This document shows positions 8,659 through 17,702 of a DNA stretch of 59,101 bases, one piece after another; the stretch's first letter is position 1, and each line of letters opens with the position of its first letter. The DNA comes from UBA9647 sp049522195. GTDB taxonomy: Bacteria; Bacteroidota; Ignavibacteria; UBA10030. The position numbers were made by a program, and so were the translations under genes. The stretch is from the NCBI GenBank assembly GCA_049522195.1, contig JBEKOB010000017.1, positions 1 through 59,101 on the forward strand. The letters run 5' to 3'. The notes beneath the pieces are model-generated. The model did no database searches and was not told the DNA's origin. It worked only from the letters and a program-made list of their open reading frames with translations.

Positions 8659-9109
8659 GGTAGTCCATTTCAGGTGATGGGGTGATCAGAGAACACCGAT
8701 GCATAGTACGAAAGAGGGAAGGATTCTTCAACGACGGACATTGCCGATACCGGATTCGCGTTCGGAATCCTTTCGGGTGTTCGATCCACGACGCAGCAAG
8801 AAGGAGACAATAGTGAGAATTCCTTTCGCACGTTGCTGGATGATTCAGTGAGTGCCGAGACTTGATTGGCGCGGCTCTTTTGCGATCATCACCCCCGCAA
8901 TGTGCTGAGGAGATGAAAAAGCCCAATGTTTTCAAACAATTCTGGAAAACGGCATTCGAATTCCCGGCACCTACCCAATTTGATATTTCCTCCGTGTTTC
9001 GCTATGTTAGCACCATCCATTTCGAGGCGCCACCTGCTTTCCCCCTCCGCCCCGAAAAGGGAAACGCCTAATTGGTCCACACGATGCTATTCCTCCTGGG
9101 GTAGCTTAC
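8659..9109. other. Divergent spacer between PLD-like gene and kinase
   Basis: About 450 bases without a supportable gene; the longest frame (8579-8935, minus) mostly overlaps the PLD gene start and has no recognisable content. It holds a small dyad at 8752-8770 (GGATTC...GAATCC) and a candidate promoter at 8979-9010. Confidence 0.5.
8979..9010 (+). promoter_or_regulatory. Candidate Bacteroidota-type promoter for the kinase cluster
   Basis: TTTG (8979-8982), 20 bases, then TATGTTAG (9003-9010). The Bacteroidota sigma-A consensus is TTTG, 19-21 bases, TAnnTTTG, so one base deviates. It would give a leader of about 95 bases before the kinase ATG. Based on pattern match only. Confidence 0.35.
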
Positions 9110-11497
9110 ATGCTGGGCACCACTTTCTCCCATTACAAGATCCTCGAAAAGCTTGGCGGCGGAGGCATGGGTGTTGTCTACAAGGCCGAAGACACCAAGC
9201 TCAAACGTTTTGTCGCACTGAAGTTCCTTCCTCCTGAACTCACCGCCGACAAAGATGCCGAGGAGCGTTTCATCCGTGAGGCGCAGGCGGCGTCCGCGCT
9301 GCAACACAACAACATTTGTACAGTCCATGATATCGACGAGACCGACGACGGTCAGATTTTCATGGTCATGGATCTTTACGAAGGCGAAACGCTCAAGAAG
9401 AAGATAGCAGGTGGTCCGATCCCACCAGATGATGTTGTCAGGATCGCCGCACAAATCGCTGAAGGTCTTGCTCGTGCACATGGGAAGGAAATTGTACACA
9501 GGGACATCAAGCCTGCGAACATCCTCGTGACGAATGACGGTGTCGTCAAGATCCTCGATTTCGGATTGGCAAAGTTCCTTCGCTCTCCGTTCGTCACGCG
9601 GGAGGGAAGAAGAGCTGGTACGACGCTGTACATGTCGCCAGAGCAATTGAGGGGAGAAGCGATTGATGCCCGGACGGACATCTGGTCCTTTGGCATATTG
9701 CTGTATCAAATGTTGACGGGCGTTCATCCTTTCGATGCAGAGTTCGATGAAAGCGTGATGTACCGAATTATGACCGACGAACCGGTGCCGGTGTCAACGG
9801 TTCAGCCCGGTGTACCAAAAGCCCTCTCTGATCTTGTGATGCACTGTCTGGAGAAAGAGAAGGCAAAGCGCCCTCAGTCGATGGATGAAATCCTGCTGAC
9901 GCTTGGGAGGCACGCTGACGCTCATCAATCGCTTACAAGCATCAGGCGCAAAGGACGCGTGATAGCTTTTGCGGCCTGCGTGGTCGTTGCAGCGGGCCTC
10001 GGACTCTACCTTGCCCGGGATCTGTTCTTCCCCCCCGTTCCGAAGAACGTGCGCCTGGCAGTTCTGTTGTTCGTGGACGAGACGAAGGACACAGCCATCC
10101 ATGCATTCAAGCCCGAGATCCAGCGCCTGTTCGTAAGTGAATTCATGGGTGTCCACCATATCACCGTGGAAGATCGGCTTCATCTGAACGCCAGCGTCGT
10201 ACAGCAATTTGCACAGGACAACCCTCCAAGGACAGACGAGTTGTTCAGGTTCTTGCGCCAGCATGAGTACGAATATGTGGTCGATGGAAGCATTACAAGC
10301 TCGCCAGCGGGTGGAGTCACTATTGAGGCAAACCTGCTCAAGGGGAATGACTATCAGCGTGTTGAGGTGTTCCCTGGGCACCTGCAGTCCGGAGCTCAAC
10401 TCGAAGCCGTTGTGCAGACCCTCTCCAGACAAGTGCTGGCGTATCTGCGAACAAAGGTTCTCGATATCAAACCGGAGATGGGAATTTGGAACCGGAACCG
10501 ACCGAACAACTGGGCGGCTGTTGCGAGACTCGACGATGCATACAATTTCTACTGTTTGGGTGACCGCCGCGCGGCAAACAGTGCTCTTCGGGAAGCTGTT
10601 CAAATTGATTCGACATTTGTCTCCCCGAGAATCTGGCTCGCCTCTTACTATAAAAGGTATGATCCCGAAGAGGGGAAAAAGAATCTCCTGTATCTGCAAA
10701 GCGTCAGATCCTCGGTAGACGATTTCGGGCGTGCGATGATCGACTGGACGGAAGCATTTTTCCAGGACAGCTATGGCGACCAGATACGCTGCCTGCAGAA
10801 AGCCCTCACGTTTGATCCGGGAAACCGCGTGCTGCTGGAGAATCTCGGTGCAACGTACGAGGAGATGCACGATACAGTCAATGTGCTTGCGGCGTACAAG
10901 TACTGTATTGATACCCATTGGGAATACCAGCCCCTCTATGCGAGAGCTGTGAAGTATTACCTGGATGAGCGGAACTATGAGGCCGCGAAGGAAGCGCTTC
11001 TCGTCTGGAAAGGACTCGACACGGTCTCGGTTTCCCCGCTGATCTGCGGCTGGCTGAACGCAATAGCTCTTCGCACCGGAGACAAGGTCGAAGCCGAACG
11101 ATGGAAGAATAGGTTTGTCTTTCTTTGCATCGATTCGTCTATTTCGAGAACCGAATTCATACTTGGAAGCTGCTACGTCGATGCGGGTTTGATCCCCGAG
11201 GGTTGCTCGCTGATCAGGTCGGCGGTCGCTCTTGAGAAGACAAATGCCGAATACCGTCACAAACTGGGGGTCGCCCTGCTTGCAAGCGGCGACACAGTCT
11301 CTGGTGTGCGCGAGCTTGAGGTTGCTGCTCAACTTAATCCCCGCGCGAAAGCAATAGCCTTGACACTTGGAAATATCTCGAGGGAGAAAGGAGACAGTTC
11401 GGCGGCAATGGAACACTATCAGAAGTACTTACTGCGGGATTCCACCGGTTACGATGCGCAGCAAATTCGGAAGTGGGTACGTACGTTGCACCAGTAG
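9110..11497 (+). CDS. Transmembrane Ser/Thr protein kinase with C-terminal TPR region
   Basis: 795 residues. Kinase domain about 8-265: glycine loop LGGGGMGVVYKAED, catalytic lysine in ALKFLP, HRDIKPAN loop, DFGLAK and SPEQLRG, all intact. One membrane segment follows at about 285-302 (VIAFAACVVVAAGLGLYLA). The outer part begins with a TolB/FlgO-like segment (NVRLAVLLFVDETKDTAIHA) that in this family precedes oligomerising folds, then TPR-like helices (about 470-795). This Pkn-plus-TPR layout is common in Bacteroidota, Acidobacteria and Planctomycetes. It is the first gene of a same-strand series and lies 38 bases before the small protein at 11536, so it may regulate or sense for that cluster. 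Substrates are unknown. Confidence 0.88.
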   Translation: MLGTTFSHYKILEKLGGGGMGVVYKAEDTKLKRFVALKFLPPELTADKDAEERFIREAQAASALQHNNICTVHDIDETDDGQIFMVMDLYEGETLKKKIAGGPIPPDDVVRIAAQIAEGLARAHGKEIVHRDIKPANILVTNDGVVKILDFGLAKFLRSPFVTREGRRAGTTLYMSPEQLRGEAIDARTDIWSFGILLYQMLTGVHPFDAEFDESVMYRIMTDEPVPVSTVQPGVPKALSDLVMHCLEKEKAKRPQSMDEILLTLGRHADAHQSLTSIRRKGRVIAFAACVVVAAGLGLYLARDLFFPPVPKNVRLAVLLFVDETKDTAIHAFKPEIQRLFVSEFMGVHHITVEDRLHLNASVVQQFAQDNPPRTDELFRFLRQHEYEYVVDGSITSSPAGGVTIEANLLKGNDYQRVEVFPGHLQSGAQLEAVVQTLSRQVLAYLRTKVLDIKPEMGIWNRNRPNNWAAVARLDDAYNFYCLGDRRAANSALREAVQIDSTFVSPRIWLASYYKRYDPEEGKKNLLYLQSVRSSVDDFGRAMIDWTEAFFQDSYGDQIRCLQKALTFDPGNRVLLENLGATYEEMHDTVNVLAAYKYCIDTHWEYQPLYARAVKYYLDERNYEAAKEALLVWKGLDTVSVSPLICGWLNAIALRTGDKVEAERWKNRFVFLCIDSSISRTEFILGSCYVDAGLIPEGCSLIRSAVALEKTNAEYRHKLGVALLASGDTVSGVRELEVAAQLNPRAKAIALTLGNISREKGDSSAAMEHYQKYLLRDSTGYDAQQIRKWVRTLHQ

Positions 11498-11535
11498 CTA
11501 AAACGGTTCTTGTGTGTATCTCAAAGGAGGGTCCT

Positions 11536-11898
11536 ATGTCCAATCAAGTCACGCCCAAAAAGCCGATCAAGTACAACACCATAGAAGACGTGTACAACGT
11601 TTGTCTGAAAGACCCTGGCTACTTCGATATCCTCATCAAGGGGAAAGACGATCTTGAAAAAATACTGCTCAAGAAGAATCTGGTTCTTTCAGAGAAAGAC
11701 TGCAAATCTCTGAAGCAGAAACTCGGCAACGAGAAAATGACCGATGCTGCAAAACTTTGGCTGGGAAAGAAGTTGGGTTGGGAAGAATCGAAGGTCGCCG
11801 AACGACAACGACGAGATGAAGCAAAACGTAAGGCTGGACGAGGGGGAGAGAAGGGACCAGAGGACGAGAACTGTCATTGGGACGATACTGTTGTATGA
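11536..11898 (+). CDS. Small protein with leader-peptide-like N-terminus, possible RiPP precursor
   Basis: 120 residues. The ATG at 11536 is preceded by AAAGGAGGGTCCT, the strongest ribosome site in the cluster, which decides this start over an upstream in-frame one. Residues about 17-55 (VCLKDPGYFDILIKGKDDLE, then LVLSEKDCKSLKQKL) follow the pattern xxDPxFxxxL..xxxxL..LxLSxxExxxL seen in nitrile-hydratase-like and Franean-type RiPP leaders. The C-terminal third is charged and glycine-rich and ends ENCHWDDTVV. No catalytic motif. Two cysteines lie in the leader-like part and one in the tail. It may instead be a small regulatory protein of the kinase next to it. It is followed 6 bases later by the isoprenoid-synthase-like gene. 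The precursor reading is an inference. Confidence 0.55.
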   Translation: MSNQVTPKKPIKYNTIEDVYNVCLKDPGYFDILIKGKDDLEKILLKKNLVLSEKDCKSLKQKLGNEKMTDAAKLWLGKKLGWEESKVAERQRRDEAKRKAGRGGEKGPEDENCHWDDTVV

Positions 11899-11904
11899 GG
11901 ATTG

Positions 11905-12819
11905 ATGAGAATCCCGGCAACGAGAAGAAGTCGCGAGAGGTTTCTCGCCAGGCAGCCCGCGGCGATACGCGGTTGTTTCGAATCGTATTTCAGAGAACTC
12001 AATCGGCGTCATCGCAGAAAGAAATCGCGGGTTGCTTCCTGGTTGCGGTTGCCGTACTGGAAAATTCTCCCGACAGCGCTCTTCGACAAGTTTCGCCGTG
12101 AGATCCGGCAGCCGCTGATACCGCATGGATTTCTAAGCGACATCCAGTGGGGACAATATTGTCTCTACCTCTTCATTCGCTTTCAGGACGACGTCTTCGA
12201 CGGTCAAGCGAGTGATCCGGCGTTGATCTATGCGTCTGATCAATGCCTCCTTGAAGCCGATCGCATCTTCGCAAAGTACTTCCCCCTCCGATCCTGGTTC
12301 TGGAAGGAATATCGCAAGATCCTCATTTGCACCACGCAATCCATCGTAGAAGTGGACGCGAAGCAGCGTTTCCCGGCTTCACGGTCGGACGAACTTCTCG
12401 AGGGATATGCTCGTGTGAGCTCAATCCTGAAAGTTGGTTCAGTTGCACTGTGCGCAGTGGCGAATCGACAACGCACCTACAGGCATGTCTCTCACTTCTG
12501 TGATGAAATGGCGAAGGCGGGACAAATCATGGATGACCTCCGTGACCTCGATGAGGATCTGCTACAGAAGCGATACAACTATGTAGCGAACCTCTTACGT
12601 CGCTCCGGCAAACAGATGCCTGCACGATTGAGGGCGAATGTGCTCTTGAATAATCTTCGCCTGGTCGCAGTGATGGAGCAGATCTCTGCCGAGGTCGAAA
12701 AGCACCTTTCGGAGGCTTCTGCTGCCATTGAGCCATTGCGGATCGCCGGGATGAAAACCTATCTTGCACGTCGCTTGAATAACCTTCCAACGGCAATGAG
12801 AATTCTGAAGGTATCATGA
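11905..12819 (+). CDS. Class I isoprenoid-synthase-fold enzyme (function unknown)
   Basis: 304 residues from the ATG at 11905, preceded by ATGAGG (a TTG three bases earlier is an alternative). It appears all-helical. FIRFQDDVFDGQ at about residue 95 resembles the first aspartate-rich metal motif of class I prenyl and terpene synthases, and GQIMDDLRDLDEDLLQKRYNY at about 210-230 resembles the second. Both DD pairs are present, so Mg-diphosphate binding is plausible. It is not clearly a chain-length FPP/GGPP synthase or a phytoene synthase. The N-terminus is very arginine-rich (RIPATRRSRERF). It lies between the small putative precursor and the KPVKHY-type protein. Prenyl transfer to the neighbouring protein or terpene synthesis are both open. 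Confidence 0.6.
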   Translation: MRIPATRRSRERFLARQPAAIRGCFESYFRELNRRHRRKKSRVASWLRLPYWKILPTALFDKFRREIRQPLIPHGFLSDIQWGQYCLYLFIRFQDDVFDGQASDPALIYASDQCLLEADRIFAKYFPLRSWFWKEYRKILICTTQSIVEVDAKQRFPASRSDELLEGYARVSSILKVGSVALCAVANRQRTYRHVSHFCDEMAKAGQIMDDLRDLDEDLLQKRYNYVANLLRRSGKQMPARLRANVLLNNLRLVAVMEQISAEVEKHLSEASAAIEPLRIAGMKTYLARRLNNLPTAMRILKVS

Positions 12820-12927
12820 GTGAGTTTTACTTGGAGGAGTTCAAGCGGGGTGGTGAGAAGCTTGGTGTTCAAATCATTTGATCTGATATCTCAATCCCGA
12901 ATACATCCTCAAGTCAGGAGGACTCGC

Positions 12928-13812
12928 ATGAAGATCAAACCTGTCAAACACTACAAAGACCCGGGCTATCCCACCAGAGAATCTATGCTCTCGAATCCAT
13001 CGTACCTCAGCGAATGTGTGCCAACACGATGGAAGGGGAATCAGATCCTTGTTACCATGCTCGCGGTGTATCTTCTCGGTCCCGAACACACTGATGCTCA
13101 GAGTGCAAACGTCGCAGGTGAGAGACCAGCAATGGTGAAAGGTGACCGGGGGAGTCGTGAAAGCACCCCCGTCCAACAAGATGCCCGCCGGCAAGAACTG
13201 CCTTCTATTGCCCCGATCTTTGTGCACGGCGACGGTCGAGGCTCAACTGGTTGCGTCGTTATGAATCCTCCTGTATTCCTGAGTGAGGCCGAAGCGCGGC
13301 AGATCATCGAAGAAGAGCTGATGAAAGAGCACGTTGTCTTCGACAAGAAGAATGTTACGCTTGAGGATGTCGCGTTCCAAAAGGACTACGGACACTTCAA
13401 AGGTGCGGCCGTGCCCATTACCCTTGACGGATATTCCACAAAGTACAATCTAGCGTATGAGATTGTAACTGCGGACGACTATCACAAGTTCGGAGGTGAG
13501 TACGAAGCTTCATCGGTCCAAAGCTACGATCTTGTGAAAGCGGCAGAGAATCTCAGGAACAAGATGAAGGAACATGGAAGGATGAACGTTGTGGTCTTCT
13601 ATGATCCCCTCCAAAACAGTGAACCGACCGAGAACAACAATCCAACATATGAAGACATGCTGCGTGACCACAAGCTCTCTGAGGAAGATCGTGGCGTCGC
13701 AATCGAGAACTGGCGGCAAGCTGAAAAGAATGGATCGATTGACTTGCTGAAACGCCAGGTATCTGATTTCATCGAGTGGATCAAAAAGGAAGGACTGTTC
13801 GAGCAGCGCTAG
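12928..13812 (+). CDS. Exported protein with conserved KPVKHYKDPGYPT N-terminus
   Basis: 294 residues from the ATG at 12928, chosen because of AGGAGG seven bases upstream; an open extension to 12820 lacks this. It begins MKIKPVKHYKDPGYPTRESM, a polar, unusually constant head that precedes a short hydrophobic stretch (about 39-52, NQILVTMLAVYLLG). Then comes APIFVHGDGRGSTGCVVMNP and FLSEAEARQIIEEEL, and a mixed alpha/beta rest. I recall proteins with this same head and the 'HGxGRGxxGCVxxxPPVFLSExEA' block from Firmicutes and other phyla, of unknown function. The position two genes before a radical SAM/SPASM maturase suggests it could be the modified substrate, with the 38-residue head as recognition sequence. 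The GCV cysteine lies in the conserved block. Confidence 0.6.
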   Translation: MKIKPVKHYKDPGYPTRESMLSNPSYLSECVPTRWKGNQILVTMLAVYLLGPEHTDAQSANVAGERPAMVKGDRGSRESTPVQQDARRQELPSIAPIFVHGDGRGSTGCVVMNPPVFLSEAEARQIIEEELMKEHVVFDKKNVTLEDVAFQKDYGHFKGAAVPITLDGYSTKYNLAYEIVTADDYHKFGGEYEASSVQSYDLVKAAENLRNKMKEHGRMNVVVFYDPLQNSEPTENNNPTYEDMLRDHKLSEEDRGVAIENWRQAEKNGSIDLLKRQVSDFIEWIKKEGLFEQR

Positions 13813-13845
13813 AGTTCGCGCAGGAGTTCATTTCGAGAGGCCCGC

Positions 13846-16239
13846 ATGAGAAAGAGATCGCTCATACGCGTTTTGTGTTTGATGTTCTGCGTGCTTTCGC
13901 TTAACGGCTTGCAGGCACAAAACCGATTTAATGCAAATGGTCAGAAAGATGGGAAATGGACCATCCTGGACAAACTGCTCTACAAAGTGGAGGAGGGAGA
14001 GTACAAGAACGGTGTGAAGCATGGATACTGGATTGAGTACTATCCCATTGATGAAATCAAATCGAAGGGCAAGTACGTCGATGGAAAGAAATCCGGACCA
14101 TGGAGCTACTTCTATCAGTATGCTCAGCTTGTGGCAGAAGGTGAATACGTGAATGACCTGAAAGAAGGTTCCTGGACAGACACGATTGATGGAGCGAAGG
14201 CTAAAGGGAAATACCGACTCGGGAAGAAAGAAGGGACATGGACGATATTTGATTACATGGACAGGACGATTTCGAATGTTGCATTTAACAATGATCTGAG
14301 AGAGGGAGTCTGGACTCAGGAAAGCGTGTTGGGCGAATGGACTAAGGGAACCTATGAGAAGGGAAAACGAGTCGGGCAGTGGGTGTGCTACGATGGACGC
14401 AAGAGATGCGAAGGAGTGTTTGATCACGATACAAAGATCGGGCACTGGGTTGAATATGAGGATCTCAGTAGCGATAGGTCAGAAGGAGACTACAAAAACG
14501 GGCTGAAGGATGGTGTATGGATTACCTATGATCACCGGGACAGGAGAAGCGAGGAATTCAACTATAGAGCCGGCAAGAAGGATGGAAAGTACGTTTCCTA
14601 TTTCTACGGTTCGAATCAGTCCCAGGTGATCGGCCAATACAAGAACGACAAGAAAGAGGGGGCATGGCAGTACTTCCGCGAAGATGGCACCCCGAATCAT
14701 ACGGAACGCTATGACCAGGGTCTCCCCGAGGGGCAGCAGGTTCGGTTCCATGGGAACGGCAGAAAATACTGGGAAAAGAACTACCGTCACGGCTTACTCC
14801 ATGGAACGTATGCAGAATGGTACGAGAACGGAACGCCGAGGTTACAAGCAAATTTTCTTGACGATGTCCCTGACGGCGAGTGGCTTGAACACTACTCGAA
14901 TGGGAAACAGCACGTTCAATATTCGTACGTCCGCGGAAAAGCTGAAGGGACCTGGACTGAGTGGTACGAAAACGGAACAAAAGCCTCCGAAAAGGGCTTT
15001 ACGAACAACCTCCGTTCAGGGAAATGGACTGAATGGTATGAGAATGGCGGAAAGAAAAGCGAAAGAGAATTCACCAACGATACACTGAACGGCAATGTTC
15101 TTGAATGGTATGATAATGATAAGGTAAAGCTTGCGAGCAAATATGTTCACGGCGAAATGGAGGGGCACTGGATTTCATGGTATGAAAACGGAGCGAGAGA
15201 TTTCGAAGGAACATACGATCACGATATGAAATCCGGACTCTGGGTTGAATGGTATTACAATGGCCAGGAGTCATCGGAATGCTATTACAGCAATTGGAAA
15301 AATGGTAAGAGCACAGAGTGGTATTCCAATGGCAGAAAGAAATCAGAAGGGAAATTTCACGAAGGTAATGAGGAGGGAATGTGGAGTTTCTGGTCCTATC
15401 AGGGAAACAAGACGACTGAGGGGTCGTTTACCAAAGGGCTGAAGGAGGGACGCTGGATCGAATGGCACGACAATGGAGCAATCTTCTCGGACGGAGCATA
15501 CAGCGGTCATCGAAGAACCGGGAAGTGGACGTTCTGGTTCAGCAACGGCAAAAAACAGATGGACGGGAATTACGTGGATGGGAAACGGGAAGGGACATGG
15601 ACGTTCTACAGCATGGAGGGTCCGCAGAAGGTCGTCAAGGAATACAAGAATGGTGTGCACATGGAAGCTTCCGACAAATGGGAGGGGGCATCCGTCGGAA
15701 GAACGAACGAACCGCGTATTGTGCTCACGTGGCATGAAGATGGAAATCTCAAATCAGAAGAAACCCTGGTTGGCAACAAAGAACATGGGCTTTCGACGGA
15801 GTTTCATGAGAATGGCCGCGAGAAGTCTCGGGTGACAATGCGCAACGATTTGAAAGAGGGACGCTACTTGGAATGGTTCGAGGATGGTTTACTCGAGGCT
15901 GATGGGAACTATGGGCTCGGTAAGCGAGAAGGATACTGGTATGAATACGATCCTTCCGGCGAAGTCGTCCGTGAAGGCACCTACGTTGCGAACAAAGCCA
16001 ATGGTGCATGGAAAGAATGGTACAGGTATGAACGAATGAAGAATGGCATGCTGAGGGAGTATCAGTACAAGGACGGCGTCAGGCATGGGAAAAGCGTTGA
16101 ATGGGACACCGACGGGAGAAAAGTGTCCGAGGGAGAGTACAAGAACGGTAAAATGGATGGCGAGTGGACATACCACTTCAAGGGCGGGGTGAGGAAGGTG
16201 ATCTACGAAAACGGGGAATACAAGCAGGAAAAACGATAA
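13846..16239 (+). CDS. Exported MORN/YwqK-repeat protein
   Basis: 797 residues. A signal peptide (1-24, ending SLNGLQAQ) is followed by about thirty tandem repeats of about 23 residues with the pattern (W)xEWYxNGxxxxExxYxxGxxxG, the MORN/YwqK fold that forms an extended beta-hairpin solenoid. Repeats run nearly to the C-terminus (EWTYHFKGGVRKVIYENGEY), so there is no separate catalytic domain. Such proteins serve as binding scaffolds; the YwqK members in Firmicutes are toxin-neutralising, but in Bacteroidota the role is unknown. It starts 33 bases after the preceding gene and ends 15 bases before the radical SAM gene, which indicates one transcript. Repeat drift is moderate; I see no frameshift. 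Confidence 0.82.
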   Translation: MRKRSLIRVLCLMFCVLSLNGLQAQNRFNANGQKDGKWTILDKLLYKVEEGEYKNGVKHGYWIEYYPIDEIKSKGKYVDGKKSGPWSYFYQYAQLVAEGEYVNDLKEGSWTDTIDGAKAKGKYRLGKKEGTWTIFDYMDRTISNVAFNNDLREGVWTQESVLGEWTKGTYEKGKRVGQWVCYDGRKRCEGVFDHDTKIGHWVEYEDLSSDRSEGDYKNGLKDGVWITYDHRDRRSEEFNYRAGKKDGKYVSYFYGSNQSQVIGQYKNDKKEGAWQYFREDGTPNHTERYDQGLPEGQQVRFHGNGRKYWEKNYRHGLLHGTYAEWYENGTPRLQANFLDDVPDGEWLEHYSNGKQHVQYSYVRGKAEGTWTEWYENGTKASEKGFTNNLRSGKWTEWYENGGKKSEREFTNDTLNGNVLEWYDNDKVKLASKYVHGEMEGHWISWYENGARDFEGTYDHDMKSGLWVEWYYNGQESSECYYSNWKNGKSTEWYSNGRKKSEGKFHEGNEEGMWSFWSYQGNKTTEGSFTKGLKEGRWIEWHDNGAIFSDGAYSGHRRTGKWTFWFSNGKKQMDGNYVDGKREGTWTFYSMEGPQKVVKEYKNGVHMEASDKWEGASVGRTNEPRIVLTWHEDGNLKSEETLVGNKEHGLSTEFHENGREKSRVTMRNDLKEGRYLEWFEDGLLEADGNYGLGKREGYWYEYDPSGEVVREGTYVANKANGAWKEWYRYERMKNGMLREYQYKDGVRHGKSVEWDTDGRKVSEGEYKNGKMDGEWTYHFKGGVRKVIYENGEYKQEKR

Positions 16240-16254
16240 CTCGAGATTGCTGTC

Positions 16255-17367
16255 ATGCACGTAACCCTTCATCTTACCACCGGGTGCAATCTGAATTGCG
16301 GCTACTGCTATGCGCCGCCGGTGCGCAGACAAGATATGACCGAGGACATCGCGCGTAAATCCGTGGAGTATTGCCGCAAGATTGCCCCGTTGAATGCCGG
16401 GATTATCTTCTTCGGCGGTGAACCGCTGATGAGAAAGGACCTGATTCGGTCAGCCATCAGCTATTGCCATGAACTCGAAAAACGGGATGGTGGGCACAGC
16501 CATTTTAAGGTGACTACCAATGGCACCCTTCTCGACGAAGAGTTTCTCGACTATTGCCGGGAGGTACGCCTCTCTGTTGCACTGAGTTGTGACGGAACAA
16601 GAGACGCCCACGATTACCACAGGCGCTTCCCCTCTGGGGCAGGCTCATTCGATATCGTCGACTCAAAGCTCGAGCTCCTCCTGAAATATCAGCCTTATGC
16701 CAGTTGTTATCTGGTTGTTACGCACGAAACGGTTGATTGCTACTACGAGTCTGTACGATATCTATTCGCCAAAGGAGTTCGATACATTGTGGCGTCACTC
16801 AATTATGCCGGCAACTGGACAGAAGGTTCGCTTCGAACGCTGCGGCGGCAGTATACTCTGCTGGCGAAGCTGTATGAGGGGATGACGCTGGACCAACGCA
16901 AGTTCTATTTCAGTCCCTTTGAGACCAAGCTTGCGTCACATATCAAGAACGAAGATGGCACGTGCGACAAGTGCCATTTGGGGATGAGACAAATCTCTGT
17001 CGGCCCGGACGGTTCGATTTATCCGTGTGTTCAATTTGTCGGTCGCGAGGAGTATAGGATTGGCGACGTGGAGAGCGGCATTGACTTCGCGAAGCGTAAT
17101 CATCTGCACGAGTTGTCAACAGAGCCAGCAACATGTGCTGAATGTTCCATTCAACCGAGGTGCAGGAATCGGTGCAGTTGCCTGAACATTCAAACGACAG
17201 GAGAAATAAACGTTGTTTCTCCCGTCCTCTGCGAAACCGAGCGGATGCTTACGCCTATTGTCGACAGAGTGGGAGAACGGCTGGTCCGGAAGAAAGCCCC
17301 GATGTTTATACAAAAGCACTACAACGCGGTCTACCCGATTCTGTCTCTCTACGACGATTCTCACTGA
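16255..17367 (+). CDS. Radical SAM/SPASM peptide or protein maturase
   Basis: 370 residues. C11-x3-C15-x2-C18 (CNLNCGYC) binds the SAM-cleaving 4Fe-4S cluster. FFGGEPLM is the GGE motif contacting SAM. The C-terminal SPASM region has cysteines at C-DK-C (about 241-244), GSIYPC, CAEC, CRNRCSC and LCETE, enough for auxiliary clusters. The layout is that of anSME, PqqE and sactipeptide/ranthipeptide maturases, which modify peptides or proteins post-translationally. There is no separate N-terminal RRE domain. It sits 15 bases after the MORN gene and is the last gene before tRNA-Pro. The most natural substrates are the neighbouring small protein (11536) or the KPVKHY-type protein (12928). Confidence 0.87.
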   Translation: MHVTLHLTTGCNLNCGYCYAPPVRRQDMTEDIARKSVEYCRKIAPLNAGIIFFGGEPLMRKDLIRSAISYCHELEKRDGGHSHFKVTTNGTLLDEEFLDYCREVRLSVALSCDGTRDAHDYHRRFPSGAGSFDIVDSKLELLLKYQPYASCYLVVTHETVDCYYESVRYLFAKGVRYIVASLNYAGNWTEGSLRTLRRQYTLLAKLYEGMTLDQRKFYFSPFETKLASHIKNEDGTCDKCHLGMRQISVGPDGSIYPCVQFVGREEYRIGDVESGIDFAKRNHLHELSTEPATCAECSIQPRCRNRCSCLNIQTTGEINVVSPVLCETERMLTPIVDRVGERLVRKKAPMFIQKHYNAVYPILSLYDDSH

Positions 17368-17614
17368 AGACGTCATTCAGACTCCTCAGAGTTCACGGCA
17401 ACGAGGTGGGCGGGATTTTCAAGATTGCAGACGGACGACATTTTTAGTATATTCAAAACGACCCAGATATGTGGTAACCAAGTGGTAGCAGCAAGGCCAC
17501 AATTCTTTGACTTCCAGTTAGGTTAGCAGTAAGAGGGGCATTTCGGTGGTAACAAGATGCCATCAAAACCAGCAATTTTTGAGGTATTGTACCTCTGAAA
17601 AACCGGAAACAACT

Positions 17615-17688
17615 CGGAACGTAGCGCAGCCCGGTAGCGCACTTGCTTGGGGTGCAAGGGGTCGCGGGTTCAAATCCCGCCGTTCCGA
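17615..17688 (+). tRNA. tRNA-Pro(GGG)
   Basis: A complete cloverleaf of 74 bases. The acceptor CGGAACG pairs with CGTTCCG, followed by discriminator A. The anticodon stem CTTGC/GCAAG encloses loop TTGGGGT, which gives anticodon GGG. The T stem GCGGG/CCCGC encloses TTCAAAT. CCA is not encoded (ACA follows). A small dyad GAGGTATTGTACCTC lies at 17581-17595 just upstream. A 48-base partial copy lies at 7293-7340. Confidence 0.95.
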
Positions 17689-17702
17689 CAAGAAATTGTC
17701 TA

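Noticed and set aside
8579..8935. 118-codon minus-strand frame in the PLD-kinase spacer
   Set aside because: Overlaps the PLD gene start and has no protein-like pattern.
9794..11416. 540-codon open frame antisense to the Ser/Thr kinase gene
   Set aside because: It lies wholly inside a well-supported gene, has no recognisable motif and reads as a codon-bias shadow.
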